64,000 nucleotides of DNA from positions 1 through 64,000 of the forward strand of contig MGYJ01000094.1 in the NCBI GenBank assembly GCA_001801685.1, in the 5' to 3' direction. Position 1 is the first letter of the stretch; each line of letters begins with the position of its first letter. The DNA comes from Gammaproteobacteria bacterium RIFCSPHIGHO2_12_FULL_63_22 (GTDB lineage Bacteria; Pseudomonadota; Gammaproteobacteria; Xanthomonadales; Xanthomonadaceae). Below the pieces are notes generated by a model that did no database searches, had not been told where the DNA came from, and was given only the letters and a program-made list of their open reading frames with translations. Positions 16,369-27,941 of the stretch are shown in pieces. Made by a program: the position numbers and the translations under genes.

Positions 16369-18303
16369 TCAAGCCGTTTCCTGCTGTTCCAGAAGCACCA
16401 GCCACTCGGATTCCAGCGCTTCGCGTTCGGCATTCAACTGGCCCTGGCGCTGCGCCAGGCGCACCATCGCGCCACCGCCATCGCTGTTGTACATGGACGG
16501 ATCGGCGAGCTCGTCCTCGATGTGCTTGGATTCCGATTGCAGCGTGGCGATCCGCGCTTCAATGGCCTTGATGCGTTTGTCCGCGGCGTCGATCGCCTGC
16601 TTCGAACGCACCGGCTTCGGCGCGGCCACGGGCACTGCCATCACGGGCGCGGCCTTGTCAGCCTTGTCGGTCTTGCCACCGCGCGATCGCAGCCACGCCG
16701 CGTATTCGTCCAGGTCGCCGTTGAATTCTTCCACATGCCCATCGGCCACGCGCCAGAAGGTTTCGCAGACCAGGCCGATCAAATGGCGGTCATGCGACAC
16801 CAGCACGATGGCGCCGGGGAAATCACTCAGGGCCTCGGCCAGCGCTTCGCGCATGTCCAGGTCCAGATGGTTGGTCGGTTCGTCCAGCAGCAATACATTT
16901 GGCTTGAGGTAGGCAATCAGCGCCAGCGCCAGTCGCGCGCGTTCTCCGCCGGAGAATCCGTCCACCGATTCGAAGGCGCGGTCGCCGACGAAATTCCACT
17001 GCCCCAGGAAGTTGCGCAGCTGCTGCTCGCCGGCATTGGGATCGATCTCGCGCAGATGCCACAGCGGCGTCTGCCCTTCGTGCAGGCTTTCCACCGTGTG
17101 CTGCGCGAAGTAACCCAGCTTCAGGTCCGGATGCGCCACGCGCTCGCCGTTGATCAGCGCGAGTTCGCCCACCAGCGTCTTCACCAGCGTCGATTTACCC
17201 GCGCCATTGGGGCCGAGCAAGCCAACACGATCACCGGCCTCCAGGCCAAACCCGACATCATGAAGAATCACTGTGGGAGCGGCCTTGGCCGCGATGCTCT
17301 TCGGAATCGCGGCCAAGGCCGCTCCCACATCCGCGGGATAGCCGGCATCCACGTGGTTCAGGCGGATCAGCGAATGCGGCAGGCGCGTCGGCTCGGCGAA
17401 GTTGATGTGGAACGCGCGCTCGGCGCGCACCGCCTCGGTGCCGGCCAGTTTCGCCAGGCGCTTCACGCGTGACTGCGCCTGCTTGGCCTTGCTGGCCTTG
17501 GCCTTGAAGCGATCGATGAAGCTTTGCAGGTGGGCGCGTTCGGCCTGCATCTTTTCGTGGGTAATCTGCTGCAGGCGCAGGTGCTCGGCGCGTTGGCGCT
17601 CGAAGCTGGTGTAGTCGCCGGTGTAGAGCTTGGCCTTGCCTTCGTGCAGGTGCAGCGTGTGCGTGGACACGCCGTCCAGGAATTCGCGGTCATGCGAAAT
17701 CAGCATCAGCGTGCCGGGATATTTCAGCAGCCATTGCTCGAGCCAAAGCACCGCATCCAGGTCGAGATGGTTGGTGGGTTCGTCCAGCAGCAACAGGTCC
17801 GACGGCTTCATCAGCGCGCGCGCCAGGTTCAGGCGCACGCGCCAGCCACCCGAGAACGACGACACCGGACGCGAATGCGTTTCCGCCGGAAAGCCCAGGC
17901 CATGCAGCAATCGACCGGCGCGCGCGCTGGCGTCGTAGCCATTCAATTCATCGAGCTTGTGGTGAGCTTCAGCCACCGCGTCGTAGTCTTCCGCGTCCAT
18001 CGCCGCGGCTTCGGCGCGAATCACTTCATACACATCGGCATCGCCGCTGAGCACGAAGTCGATCGCCGGATCGGGCAATGACGGTGTCTCCTGCGCTACG
18101 CTGGCGATGCGCAGGCGGCTCGGCATGTCGAGATTGCCCACGTCGGATTCGATCTCGCCCATAATGGTGGCGAACAGGCTCGATTTTCCGCAGCCGTTGC
18201 GACCGATCACGCCCACCCGCCATCCGGCGTGCAGGGTCAGGTCCACGTTGGACAAAAGCAGGCGTTCGCCCCGGCGCAGCGCGAAATTCTTGAAGGCGAT
18301 CAT
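16369..18303 (-). CDS. ABC-F family ATPase (YheS/Uup type)
   Basis: Soluble ribosome-associated ATPase with two ABC domains and no membrane part. The start at MIAFKNFALRRGERLLL is the family start; upstream codons in the frame are not conserved in type. In 644 aa: first Walker A GRNGCGKSS, signature FSGGWRVRLNLARAL, Walker B LLLLDEPTNHLD; a charged linker (about 235-300); second Walker A GPNGAGKST, signature FSGGERARLALAL, Walker B DEPTNHLD; and a C-terminal helical extension. A REP palindrome is read in frame at about residues 325-344, directly before the second ATPase domain. The gene is divergent from ybaL with only 34 bases between starts. Confidence 0.92.
   Translation of the reverse strand: MIAFKNFALRRGERLLLSNVDLTLHAGWRVGVIGRNGCGKSSLFATIMGEIESDVGNLDMPSRLRIASVAQETPSLPDPAIDFVLSGDADVYEVIRAEAAAMDAEDYDAVAEAHHKLDELNGYDASARAGRLLHGLGFPAETHSRPVSSFSGGWRVRLNLARALMKPSDLLLLDEPTNHLDLDAVLWLEQWLLKYPGTLMLISHDREFLDGVSTHTLHLHEGKAKLYTGDYTSFERQRAEHLRLQQITHEKMQAERAHLQSFIDRFKAKASKAKQAQSRVKRLAKLAGTEAVRAERAFHINFAEPTRLPHSLIRLNHVDAGYPADVGAALAAIPKSIAAKAAPTVILHDVGFGLEAGDRVGLLGPNGAGKSTLVKTLVGELALINGERVAHPDLKLGYFAQHTVESLHEGQTPLWHLREIDPNAGEQQLRNFLGQWNFVGDRAFESVDGFSGGERARLALALIAYLKPNVLLLDEPTNHLDLDMREALAEALSDFPGAIVLVSHDRHLIGLVCETFWRVADGHVEEFNGDLDEYAAWLRSRGGKTDKADKAAPVMAVPVAAPKPVRSKQAIDAADKRIKAIEARIATLQSESKHIEDELADPSMYNSDGGGAMVRLAQRQGQLNAEREALESEWLVLLEQQETA
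17272..17329. repeat. Perfect REP palindrome inside the ABC-F coding sequence
   Basis: Bases 17272-17295 and 17306-17329 are exact reverse complements (24 bp) around a 10-base loop. The arms carry the core GTGGGAGCGGCCTTGGCCGC, the wording of REP elements common in Pseudomonas and xanthomonads. In the ABC-F frame the element adds about 19-20 residues rich in Ala ([18 protein letters not shown]) and keeps the gene open. A half copy of the same core lies at 31037-31060. Confidence 0.9.
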
Positions 18304-18337
18304 AGCCCCGTAGTTTAACAGGTCACCAGGAGATCGA

Positions 18338-20026
18338 ATGCCCCACGAAACGCCGCTAATCGCCCTGTTGGCCGGAGGACTGGTCGCCGCGTTCCTGCTG
18401 GGGGCGCTGGCGCATCGCTTCAAGCTGTCACCCCTGGTCGGCTACCTGGTCGCCGGCATGCTGGTCGGCCCCTACACGCCCGGCTTCGTCGCCGACGCCA
18501 GCATGGCGTCGGAGCTCGCCGAAATCGGCGTGGTCCTGCTGATGTTCGGCGTCGGCCTGCATTTTTCGATCGACGACCTGCGCGCCGTGCGCAAGATCGC
18601 CTTCCCGTATGCGCTCGCGCCCATCGCCTTCGCCACCTTGCTTGGCTGGGGCCTGGGCCATGGCGTGTTGGGCTGGACAAATTGGCAGGGCGTGGTCTAC
18701 GGCCTGGCGCTGTCCGTGGCCAGTACCGTCGTCTTGCTGAAGGCACTTGAGGAAAACCGGCTCGTCGATTCCGAACGAGGCAAATCCGCCATTGGCTGGC
18801 TGATCGTCGAGGACATCATCGTCATCCTGGTGCTGGTGCTGCTGCCGGTACTGTCGCGCTCGCTGGGCAAGGGCGAGGGCGAATTCGACCTGGGCGCCGT
18901 CATCAAGTCGTTGCTGTTCACGCTGGGGAAATTGGCGGTATTCATCACCGTGATCGTGGTGGTCGGCCGGCGCCTCATCCCTGCCCTGCTGCGCCGCGTC
19001 GCCGGCACCGGCTCGCGCGAATTGTTCACGCTGGGCGTACTGGCGATCGCACTGGGCATGGCCTTCGGCGCCGCCGAGCTGTTCGGCGTGTCCATCGCGC
19101 TGGGCGCCTTCTTCGCCGGCATGCTGTTGAACGAATCCGAACTCAGCCACAAGGCCGCCGCCGATTCGCTGCCGATGCGCGACGCATTCTCGGTGTTGTT
19201 CTTCGTCTCCATCGGCATGTTGTTCAACCCCAATATCGTGGTCGAACAACCGCTGCTGGTGCTGGCGACCTTCTTCATCATCACCATCGGCAAACCTGCG
19301 GCCGCTTTCCTGATACTGAAACTGGCAAATCGATCCAACACCACCGCCTTCACCATCGCCGCCAGCATTTCCCAGATCGGTGAATTCAGCTTCATCCTCG
19401 CCGGCCTGGCCGTGGGCCTGAAGATCCTGCCGCCGGAGGCGCGCGACCTGGTGCTGGCCGCTGCCTTGCTGTCCATCATCGCCAACCCACTGGCCTTCAA
19501 GCTGCTGACCAACTGGCAGCGCCGCGAGAAAGTCGCGCAAGCCGCCGACAAGTCAGCCAGCAAGAGTGTCGTGGAAGAAAACGACGAAGACACCGGCCCA
19601 GCCTTGCCGCAAACCGGCCACACCCTGCTGGTCGGCTACGGCCGCGTCGGCCGGCAACTGGCCGAACTTCTGCGCGAACGCAACGTGCCCCTGTCGGTCA
19701 TCGACAACGACCCCGACCTGGTGCAGCAAGCCCGCAACGACGGCCTCGCGGCCACCCGCGGCAACGCCGCCTCGGCAAACCGCATGGCCGAACTTTTCCC
19801 GGAGGCCGCCACGCACGCGCTGGTCGCCATCCCCAACGCCTTCGAAGCCGGCGAGATCATCGCCCGCCTGCGCAAGTCGAACCCCGCCATGATCATCCTC
19901 GCCCGCGCCCACAGCGACGCGGAATCACGCCACCTCATCTCGCAAGGCGCCGATGGTGCGGTGCTGGCCGAACGCGAGCTCGCCTATTCGATGGCCGAGA
20001 TGGTTCTCGCTGCGCCCAAGCAGTGA
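18338..20026 (+). CDS. ybaL: Kef-type cation:proton antiporter YbaL
   Basis: Inner-membrane monovalent cation/H+ antiporter of the CPA2 family with a C-terminal NAD-binding regulatory domain. The 562 aa protein has about twelve membrane helices starting with LIALLAGGLVAAFLLGALAH and LVGYLVAGMLVGPYTPGF. It includes SLGYL-type CPA2 segments such as AFFAGMLLNESELSHKAAAD, then a cytosolic linker and a TrkA-N/RCK domain (from about 430) with GYGRVGRQLAELL. YbaL is favoured over KefB/C because the TrkA-N domain is short and a TrkA-C domain is absent. It shares a 34-base divergent region with the ABC-F gene. Confidence 0.85.
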   Translation: MPHETPLIALLAGGLVAAFLLGALAHRFKLSPLVGYLVAGMLVGPYTPGFVADASMASELAEIGVVLLMFGVGLHFSIDDLRAVRKIAFPYALAPIAFATLLGWGLGHGVLGWTNWQGVVYGLALSVASTVVLLKALEENRLVDSERGKSAIGWLIVEDIIVILVLVLLPVLSRSLGKGEGEFDLGAVIKSLLFTLGKLAVFITVIVVVGRRLIPALLRRVAGTGSRELFTLGVLAIALGMAFGAAELFGVSIALGAFFAGMLLNESELSHKAAADSLPMRDAFSVLFFVSIGMLFNPNIVVEQPLLVLATFFIITIGKPAAAFLILKLANRSNTTAFTIAASISQIGEFSFILAGLAVGLKILPPEARDLVLAAALLSIIANPLAFKLLTNWQRREKVAQAADKSASKSVVEENDEDTGPALPQTGHTLLVGYGRVGRQLAELLRERNVPLSVIDNDPDLVQQARNDGLAATRGNAASANRMAELFPEAATHALVAIPNAFEAGEIIARLRKSNPAMIILARAHSDAESRHLISQGADGAVLAERELAYSMAEMVLAAPKQ

Positions 20027-20145
20027 GCGTTACGGCGAGGCAGGGGTCGGTATTCACTTCGAGTCGCTGCACTCGCGCCTGTCGGCGCTCGCGCGACTTG
20101 GTCGAAGCAAACACCGCCCCCCGCTCCCAGACGTAATCCGTACTT

Positions 20146-20429
20146 CTATCCTGCTGTCCTCACGACCAAGTACCGATACAAGGCTTCCACTTCGTCTCGG
20201 CGAATGGCAGGGTCAGAGAGGTAATAGACGGGTTCACCGTCATCGTTCTTATTCTGTCGAAGCGCTGCTTGTCACGTGGTGGAGCCACGTGTGCACTTCC
20301 CTTGATATTTCTGGCTTCGAATTGGAGGCGCGGCGTCGGCTTTGCCCCTCGCTTCGGACGTGGTTGGACCACGTCTGCTTCTTCCCGGCTTATCGTGTTG
20401 GTGATTGGGTCGACGTCGGGGCAGGGCAT
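20146..20429 (-). pseudogene. Possible frameshifted small protein gene
   Basis: On the minus strand a frame starting at MPCPDVDPITNTISREE reaches RDKQRFDRI. If the reading shifts by one base near 20250, the text continues KNDDGEPVYYLSDPAIRRDE and VEALYRYLVVRTAG to a stop at 20146. This second part has the composition of a real protein, whereas the unshifted frame ends in low-quality sequence. I do not recognise a family. The hairpins embedded in the region argue against coding, so this is a weak call: a small broken gene or a repeat-borne ORF. Confidence 0.2.
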
Positions 20430-20518
20430 GTTCGTCCGAGTGGTGCAGGACGCAAAGAACGGCGGCTTGTAAAAAACAGGACGTTTTTTCCAAGACGCGG
20501 ACGAACATGCCCTGACCC
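20418..20518. repeat. Inverted repeat with inner A/T hairpin, downstream of clpB
   Basis: The outer arms (GCAGGGCATGTTCGTCCG on the left) pair at 20 of 21 positions across a 59-base centre. The centre holds a 7-bp AAAAAAC/GTTTTTT hairpin. On the minus strand it begins about 20 bases past the clpB stop and could serve as a terminator or mRNA-protecting structure. The arm sequence looks like a dispersed genomic repeat, but no second copy is in the window. Confidence 0.5.
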
Positions 20519-20537
20519 GGCGCCGCGCGCCATTTCG

Positions 20538-23141
<2,604 letters not shown>

Positions 23142-23191
23142 GGCAGGGGATCCTTGGGTATAGGGGCGGCCCGAAGCCGCGATACCAGCAA

Positions 23192-23219
23192 AGATGCGGT
23201 CGGTACCGGGCGATTCAAG
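23192..23219 (-). promoter_or_regulatory. Sigma-32-like heat-shock promoter for clpB
   Basis: Reading on the minus strand, CTTGAA (23219-23214) is followed after 14 bases by CCGCATCT (23199-23192). The sigma-32 pattern is CTTGAAA and CCCCATNT with a spacer of about 13-15. One base of the -10 block differs from the consensus. The distance to the clpB start leaves a leader of about 45 bases. Confidence 0.55.
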
Positions 23220-23255
23220 ACTGCGCGCCGCAAGCCCTTCAGGTCTTGCGCTGGA

Positions 23256-24047
23256 TCAAGAACCGAACCAGATCACAGTCGCCATGCGGCCGGTGCGCTG
23301 GTCACGACGGTGGGAATAGAAGCGCGCCGGGTCCGAAATGGTGCACAGGTCACCGCCGAAAACGCGCGAGACCCCGGCATCAAGCAATCGTCGCCGGGCC
23401 AGCGCATACAGATCGACCTTCCAGTGCCCGGGCCGCGTGGCGACGAAGGCCGTTGCGTCCGCAGGATGGGCGCTGACGAAGGCATCGCGCACTTCGGCGC
23501 CGATCTCATAGGCCTGCGGCCCCGCTGCGGGCCCCAACCAGGCCAACAGTGTCGGCGGCGAAGAGCGCATTTCCCGGACCGTGGCCTCGAGCACCCCGCC
23601 GGCCAGCCCGCGCCATCCGGCATGCGCGGCGGCAACCTCGGTGCCGTCCGCATTGCAGAACAGCACCGGCAAACAATCGGCCGTCAGGATCGCCAACACC
23701 ACCCCGGCCTGCGACGTCACGCTCGCATCGGCGATGGGCTCGAAAACGGGGTCGGAGTGCCTTTGCGCCGAACCCGAACCGCCCTCTGACTCCATTCTTG
23801 CCACGCCTGCGCCATGGACCTGGTTCAACCAGCGCGGCTCGCCGGGCAGGCCGAGTTCGCGGCGCAAAATGCGGCGGTTCTCCAGCGCATTGGCCGGGTC
23901 ATCACCGCTGCGCAAACCAAAATTGAAACGATCGAAAGGCGGCGGCGAAACTCCCGGCCCCGTACGCAGCGTGGTGAACGCACGAACGTGGGCAGGCGCC
24001 GGCCAGTCGGCTTCGAGGCGCGATGTGGGTTTGTCCATGCGCGTCAT
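23256..24047 (-). CDS. pgeF: Purine nucleoside phosphorylase/peptidoglycan editing factor PgeF
   Basis: Member of the YfiH/LACC1 family, a cytosolic enzyme with reported purine-nucleoside phosphorylase activity and a role in keeping wrong residues out of peptidoglycan. The metal/active-site signatures are NQVHGAGV (His), LTADCLPVLF (Cys) and AAAHAGWRGLAGGV (His). The ATG at 24047 or the one three codons later (24038) is the likely start; the upstream frame is the antisense of the kinase gene. The product is about 263 aa. The neighbour downstream on the strand is clpB; rluD, its usual partner, is 3.8 kb away beyond the kinase. Confidence 0.9.
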   Translation of the reverse strand: MTRMDKPTSRLEADWPAPAHVRAFTTLRTGPGVSPPPFDRFNFGLRSGDDPANALENRRILRRELGLPGEPRWLNQVHGAGVARMESEGGSGSAQRHSDPVFEPIADASVTSQAGVVLAILTADCLPVLFCNADGTEVAAAHAGWRGLAGGVLEATVREMRSSPPTLLAWLGPAAGPQAYEIGAEVRDAFVSAHPADATAFVATRPGHWKVDLYALARRRLLDAGVSRVFGGDLCTISDPARFYSHRRDQRTGRMATVIWFGS

Positions 24048-24114
24048 GTTAGTCCAGGCAGCTCGTCCACGCGCAGGACGTGCAGGCGCGCCAGCGGGGA
24101 GTATGCTGCCGGGA

Positions 24115-26871
24115 ATGTCCATCCCGGCCGACCAGCCCGTACCCGGATACCGCATCGTGCGGCTGTTGGGTCGTGGCGGAATGGCAACTGTGTATCTGGC
24201 CGTGCAGGAGTCGCTGGGTCGCGACGTCGCGTTGAAGTTGCTGGCCCCGGAACTCGCCGACGACCCGATTGCGGCCGAGCGCTTCATCCGCGAGGCGCGT
24301 ACGGCAGCCCATCTTCAACACCGGCATATCGTCGGCGTGCACGATGTCGGCAAGCACGAAGGCCAGCCATACCTCAGCATGGAGTACATGCCCCGCGACA
24401 GCATCGCCGGCGGCGCCATGCCGCCCGCCGAGGCATTGCAGGTCATTCGCGAAATTGCATTGGCCCTCGACCACGCGCACCAGCAAGGCGTCGTGCATCG
24501 CGACGTGAAGCCGGAGAACATCCTGCGCCGCAACGATGGTTCGTGTGCGTTGTCCGATTTCGGCATCGCACGCACGACGGAACCCGGCTTGTCGCTGACC
24601 GCCGATGGAATGACCGTCGGCACCCCGCATTACATGAGTCCCGAACAGGTGCAGGGCCAGCCGCTCGATGGCAGGTCCGACCTGTACAGCCTCGGTGTCG
24701 TTCTTTACCAGCTGCTCACCGGTGAACTTCCCTATAGCGGCACCGATGGCTGGAACATCGGCATGCAACACATCAGCGCGCCCCGGCCGAGCCTGCCGCC
24801 GCCGCTGCAACGATTCCAACCGCTTGTCGATGCACTGATGGCCAAGGACCCGGCGGACAGGCCGCAAAGCGGAGCAGATGTCGCCCGCAGGATCGATGAC
24901 ACGCTGGCGGCCATGACGCCGTCCCGACCTACGTCGGCCACTCCCACGCCGGCAGCCTCGCCATCGTCCGTGCCGGCGTCGCCCGCACCAGCCCGCCGAA
25001 ATCTTGCCTTTGTTGCGATAGCGGCACTCGCCTTGCTGTCAGCGGTCGCGTGGTATCTGTCGCAACGCGCGCAGCCGGCCGCGACGCCGCTGCAAGACAC
25101 GGCCGCTGTAGCACAAGCCCAGCGAAGCATCGCCGTCCTGCCCTTGGTAAACCTCAGCGGCAATCCCGACAACGAATACTTTTCCGATGGCCTCGCCGAA
25201 ACCCTGCTGGACATGCTCGCGCAGGTGCCCGACCTGACCGTCATCGCGCGCACGTCCTCGTTCGCCTTCAAGGGCAAGCCCGACGACGTGCGCAAGATCG
25301 GCAAGGCGCTCGATACCACGCATTTGCTCGAAGGCAGCGTGCAGCAATCGGGACAGCGCCTGCGCATCACCGTGCAGCTGATCCGCACCAGCGATGGCGC
25401 GCACCTGTGGTCGCAACGCTACGACCGCAAGATGGCCGATGTGTTCGACGTGCAGGACGAGGTGGCCGCCGAAATCGTCAAGGCGATGGAACTCGCGCTG
25501 CCGGCTGCCACCGCGGGGCCGATGCGTGCCGGCCGCACTACAAACCTGGCGGCCTACCAGGAATATTTGCGCGGCACCGCACGGTTGCCATTGCGCACCG
25601 TCGAGGACTTGCAGGCAGCGATAGTCCACTTCGAGCGAGCCATCGAGCTCGATCCAGGCTATGCCATGGCTTACGCGGTGTGCGCCAACACCTACACGAT
25701 GCTCAACGCGATGGCCCGCCTGTCGCCGGCGCAAGCGACTCGTCGCGAACAGTACATTCGCAAAGCACTGGAGTTGGACCCCAATTCCGGCGAAGCCCAT
25801 ATCGGGCGCGCCGCCATGTTGCGACGCAGCGATCCCGTCGCCGCCGAACGCGACTTCAAACGCGGGCTGGCCCTCGCGCCAAGCTACACGACGGGCTACG
25901 CGTGGTACGCCGGATGGCTGGCCGGCTTTCTCGGGCGGCCCACCGATGCGATACCGTTACTCCAGCGGGCAATCGTGATCGATCCGCTGGATCCCTCGCT
26001 CAGGCTCAGCCTGGCCCAGATGTTGCTCGCCCTTGGCCGCATCGAAGAAGCCGAAGCAATCGGCAACACCTTGGTGGCCAATCACCCCAAGTTTCCGCAC
26101 GGTTTCAACCTGCAAGCGTCCCTGCGCCGGGCGCGTGGAGACCTGGTTGGCGAGCTTCGCTTCCTTCAACGCCTCGTTGATGCCGACCCCCTGTCGGCGT
26201 CTGCCAAGCTGGCTCGCTGCGACACGATGGCGCGCGCCGGACTTCTCGAACTGGCGCGATCCTGTCCGCGCGAATTCAGCAAGCTGGGCGGCGCCGCGCA
26301 TGCGATTCCGGAGATGGAATGGGTCGCGGCCGTCTGGGCAGGCGATTGGAACGCATTGCCGACGGCACAGGCACGGATGGACAATCCGGACACGATCATT
26401 CGATCTTATACGGCCAGATTGAACGGTAAGCCCACCGAAGCCCTTGCCATCTACCGCCAGGCTTGGCCCGAGTGGTTCAAGGATCCGATCGGGAATCCCA
26501 ACCTCGACAACGAGCATCAATTCATCGACGTCGCCTACGCCTTGATCGCGACTGGCGACACGGAGCGGGCCCAACGCGTGCTGCAGATCGGGCTGGACAT
26601 GGCGGCCAAGCGGCACCCCGGCTCGGGCATCGGCGGCGGCAAGGGCTGGACGGAAGTGCTTGGCCTGGCCCTGCTGGGCCAGAACAGGAAAGCTTGCGGG
26701 TCCATGGCCGCGGCCGCCGATGTCGGCATGTACGAAATGCACATGGAATTGGCCGTCGAACCCTTGCTGGCGGACTTTCGCGCGGATCCCTGCTTCGCAC
26801 CGGCATACGCCAGGGTTCAGGCGCTGGCGCAGTCGCAGATCGCCGCCGCTGAAAAGGCCGGGCTTCTCTAG
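24115..26871 (+). CDS. Membrane Ser/Thr protein kinase with TolB-like and TPR domains
   Basis: Large eukaryotic-type kinase fused to a periplasmic sensor-like half. With the start at MSIPADQPVPGYR (918 aa), the kinase domain runs about 12-265: glycine loop LGRGGMATVYLA, Lys41, Glu60, HRDVKPEN (Asp130), DFGIART (Asp148) and GTPHYMSPEQ. All key catalytic residues are present. After a Pro/Ala/Thr-rich linker comes one membrane helix (NLAFVAIAALALLSAVAWYL), then a TolB-like domain opening SIAVLPLVNLSGNPDNEYFS and ending near VFDVQDEVAAEIVKAM, then TPR repeats to the C-terminus. An ATG at 24103 is an alternative start. The substrate is unknown, and no phosphatase gene is adjacent. Confidence 0.85.
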   Translation: MSIPADQPVPGYRIVRLLGRGGMATVYLAVQESLGRDVALKLLAPELADDPIAAERFIREARTAAHLQHRHIVGVHDVGKHEGQPYLSMEYMPRDSIAGGAMPPAEALQVIREIALALDHAHQQGVVHRDVKPENILRRNDGSCALSDFGIARTTEPGLSLTADGMTVGTPHYMSPEQVQGQPLDGRSDLYSLGVVLYQLLTGELPYSGTDGWNIGMQHISAPRPSLPPPLQRFQPLVDALMAKDPADRPQSGADVARRIDDTLAAMTPSRPTSATPTPAASPSSVPASPAPARRNLAFVAIAALALLSAVAWYLSQRAQPAATPLQDTAAVAQAQRSIAVLPLVNLSGNPDNEYFSDGLAETLLDMLAQVPDLTVIARTSSFAFKGKPDDVRKIGKALDTTHLLEGSVQQSGQRLRITVQLIRTSDGAHLWSQRYDRKMADVFDVQDEVAAEIVKAMELALPAATAGPMRAGRTTNLAAYQEYLRGTARLPLRTVEDLQAAIVHFERAIELDPGYAMAYAVCANTYTMLNAMARLSPAQATRREQYIRKALELDPNSGEAHIGRAAMLRRSDPVAAERDFKRGLALAPSYTTGYAWYAGWLAGFLGRPTDAIPLLQRAIVIDPLDPSLRLSLAQMLLALGRIEEAEAIGNTLVANHPKFPHGFNLQASLRRARGDLVGELRFLQRLVDADPLSASAKLARCDTMARAGLLELARSCPREFSKLGGAAHAIPEMEWVAAVWAGDWNALPTAQARMDNPDTIIRSYTARLNGKPTEALAIYRQAWPEWFKDPIGNPNLDNEHQFIDVAYALIATGDTERAQRVLQIGLDMAAKRHPGSGIGGGKGWTEVLGLALLGQNRKACGSMAAAADVGMYEMHMELAVEPLLADFRADPCFAPAYARVQALAQSQIAAAEKAGLL

Positions 26872-26883
26872 CGACAGGCCGCC

Positions 26884-27891
26884 TTACGGTTTGTAGACAG
26901 CCGTATCCGCGCGCAGCGTCGCGATCAAGGCCTGCATGTCCGCCGGAATCGGCGCTTCGGTGCTGATCTTTTCGCCTGACACCGGATGCACGAATTCGAG
27001 TTTTTCCGCGTGCAATGCCTGGCGCTTGAAGCTGCGCAGCATCTCCACCAGTTCCGGCGTTGCGGCCTTGGGTAGCTTGAAGGAACCGCCGTACAGCGGG
27101 TCGCCGATCAGCGGGTGCTTGGCGTAGGCCATGTGCACGCGAATCTGGTGGGTGCGGCCCGTTTCCAGGCGGCATTCCAATACCGTATGCGCGCGGAAGC
27201 GTTCGCGCACGCGGTAGTGCGTGATGGCCTCGCGGCCCTGCCCTTCCTTCACCACGGCCTGGCGCACGCGGTCGGTCGCGTGGCGGCCGATCGGCGCATT
27301 CACCGTGCCGCCGGCGATCATCGGGCCCACGACCACGGCCACGTACTGGCGATGCACTTCGCGCTCGGACAATTGCTCGACCAGCGCCGAATGCGATCGC
27401 AGGGACCGGGCGACCACCATCAGGCCGGAGGTGTCCTTGTCCAGGCGATGCACGATGCCGGCGCGCGGCAGCTCGTTCATGCGCGGGTCGAAGTGCAGCA
27501 GGGCGTTGACCAGGGTGCCGCGGGGGTTGCCGGCACCGGGGTGCACGACCAGCCCGGCGGGCTTGTTCACCACCAGCACGTCGGCGTCCTGGTAGACGAT
27601 CTCGAACGGGATGTCCTCGGCCAGGGCCGTGGTTTCCACTTCGGTGCGCACGTTCAGGGCCACGGTTTCGCCGCCACGCACGGGCGCGCGGGGCCGGGCG
27701 GGCTGGCCGTCCAGCAGGGCGTCGCCGGACTTTATCCATTCAGTCAGGCGGCTGCGGGAGAAATCGGGGAACATCTCGGCCAGGGCCTGGTCGAAGCGCT
27801 TGCCCGCCAACGACAGGGGCACGGCGGCCTCCTGCAGCTCGAATTCGGCGTCATCGCCTTCGGGGATGTCTGGGGTGTTTGCTGGGTTCAT
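26884..27891 (-). CDS. rluD: 23S rRNA pseudouridine synthase RluD
   Basis: Makes the pseudouridines of helix 69 (positions 1911, 1915 and 1917 in E. coli numbering) in 23S rRNA. The 335 aa protein has an N-terminal S4 RNA-binding domain ([20 protein letters not shown]), the catalytic motif [16 protein letters not shown] with the nucleophilic Asp, and [19 protein letters not shown]. It is divergent from bamD, sharing about 50 bases. This is the common bamD-rluD arrangement; pgeF, usually next, is displaced by the kinase gene. Confidence 0.95.
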   Translation of the reverse strand: MNPANTPDIPEGDDAEFELQEAAVPLSLAGKRFDQALAEMFPDFSRSRLTEWIKSGDALLDGQPARPRAPVRGGETVALNVRTEVETTALAEDIPFEIVYQDADVLVVNKPAGLVVHPGAGNPRGTLVNALLHFDPRMNELPRAGIVHRLDKDTSGLMVVARSLRSHSALVEQLSEREVHRQYVAVVVGPMIAGGTVNAPIGRHATDRVRQAVVKEGQGREAITHYRVRERFRAHTVLECRLETGRTHQIRVHMAYAKHPLIGDPLYGGSFKLPKAATPELVEMLRSFKRQALHAEKLEFVHPVSGEKISTEAPIPADMQALIATLRADTAVYKP

Positions 27892-27941
27892 GCGTTATTA
27901 TCCCCCACTATCGTCCTACCCGCCCAGGCAGAAGCCCGCTG

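Larger units (their letters stand above)
20027..20537. repeat. Repeat-rich gap between ybaL and clpB
   Basis: About 510 bases between convergent genes hold at least four inverted structures. 20043-20062 pairs with 20102-20121 (16/20). Two look-alike 7-bp hairpins lie 84 bases apart, CACGTGG/CCACGTG at 20273-20291 and GACGTGG/CCACGTC at 20357-20375. 20418-20438 pairs with 20498-20518 (20/21) and encloses an AAAAAAC/GTTTTTT hairpin at 20471-20489. No intact gene is convincing; a frameshifted minus-strand reading frame is listed separately. Confidence 0.6.

Noticed and set aside
23581-24114. Upstream extension of the kinase frame
   Set aside because: The kinase glycine loop begins 12 residues after the ATG at 24115; the extension is antisense to pgeF and has no domain.
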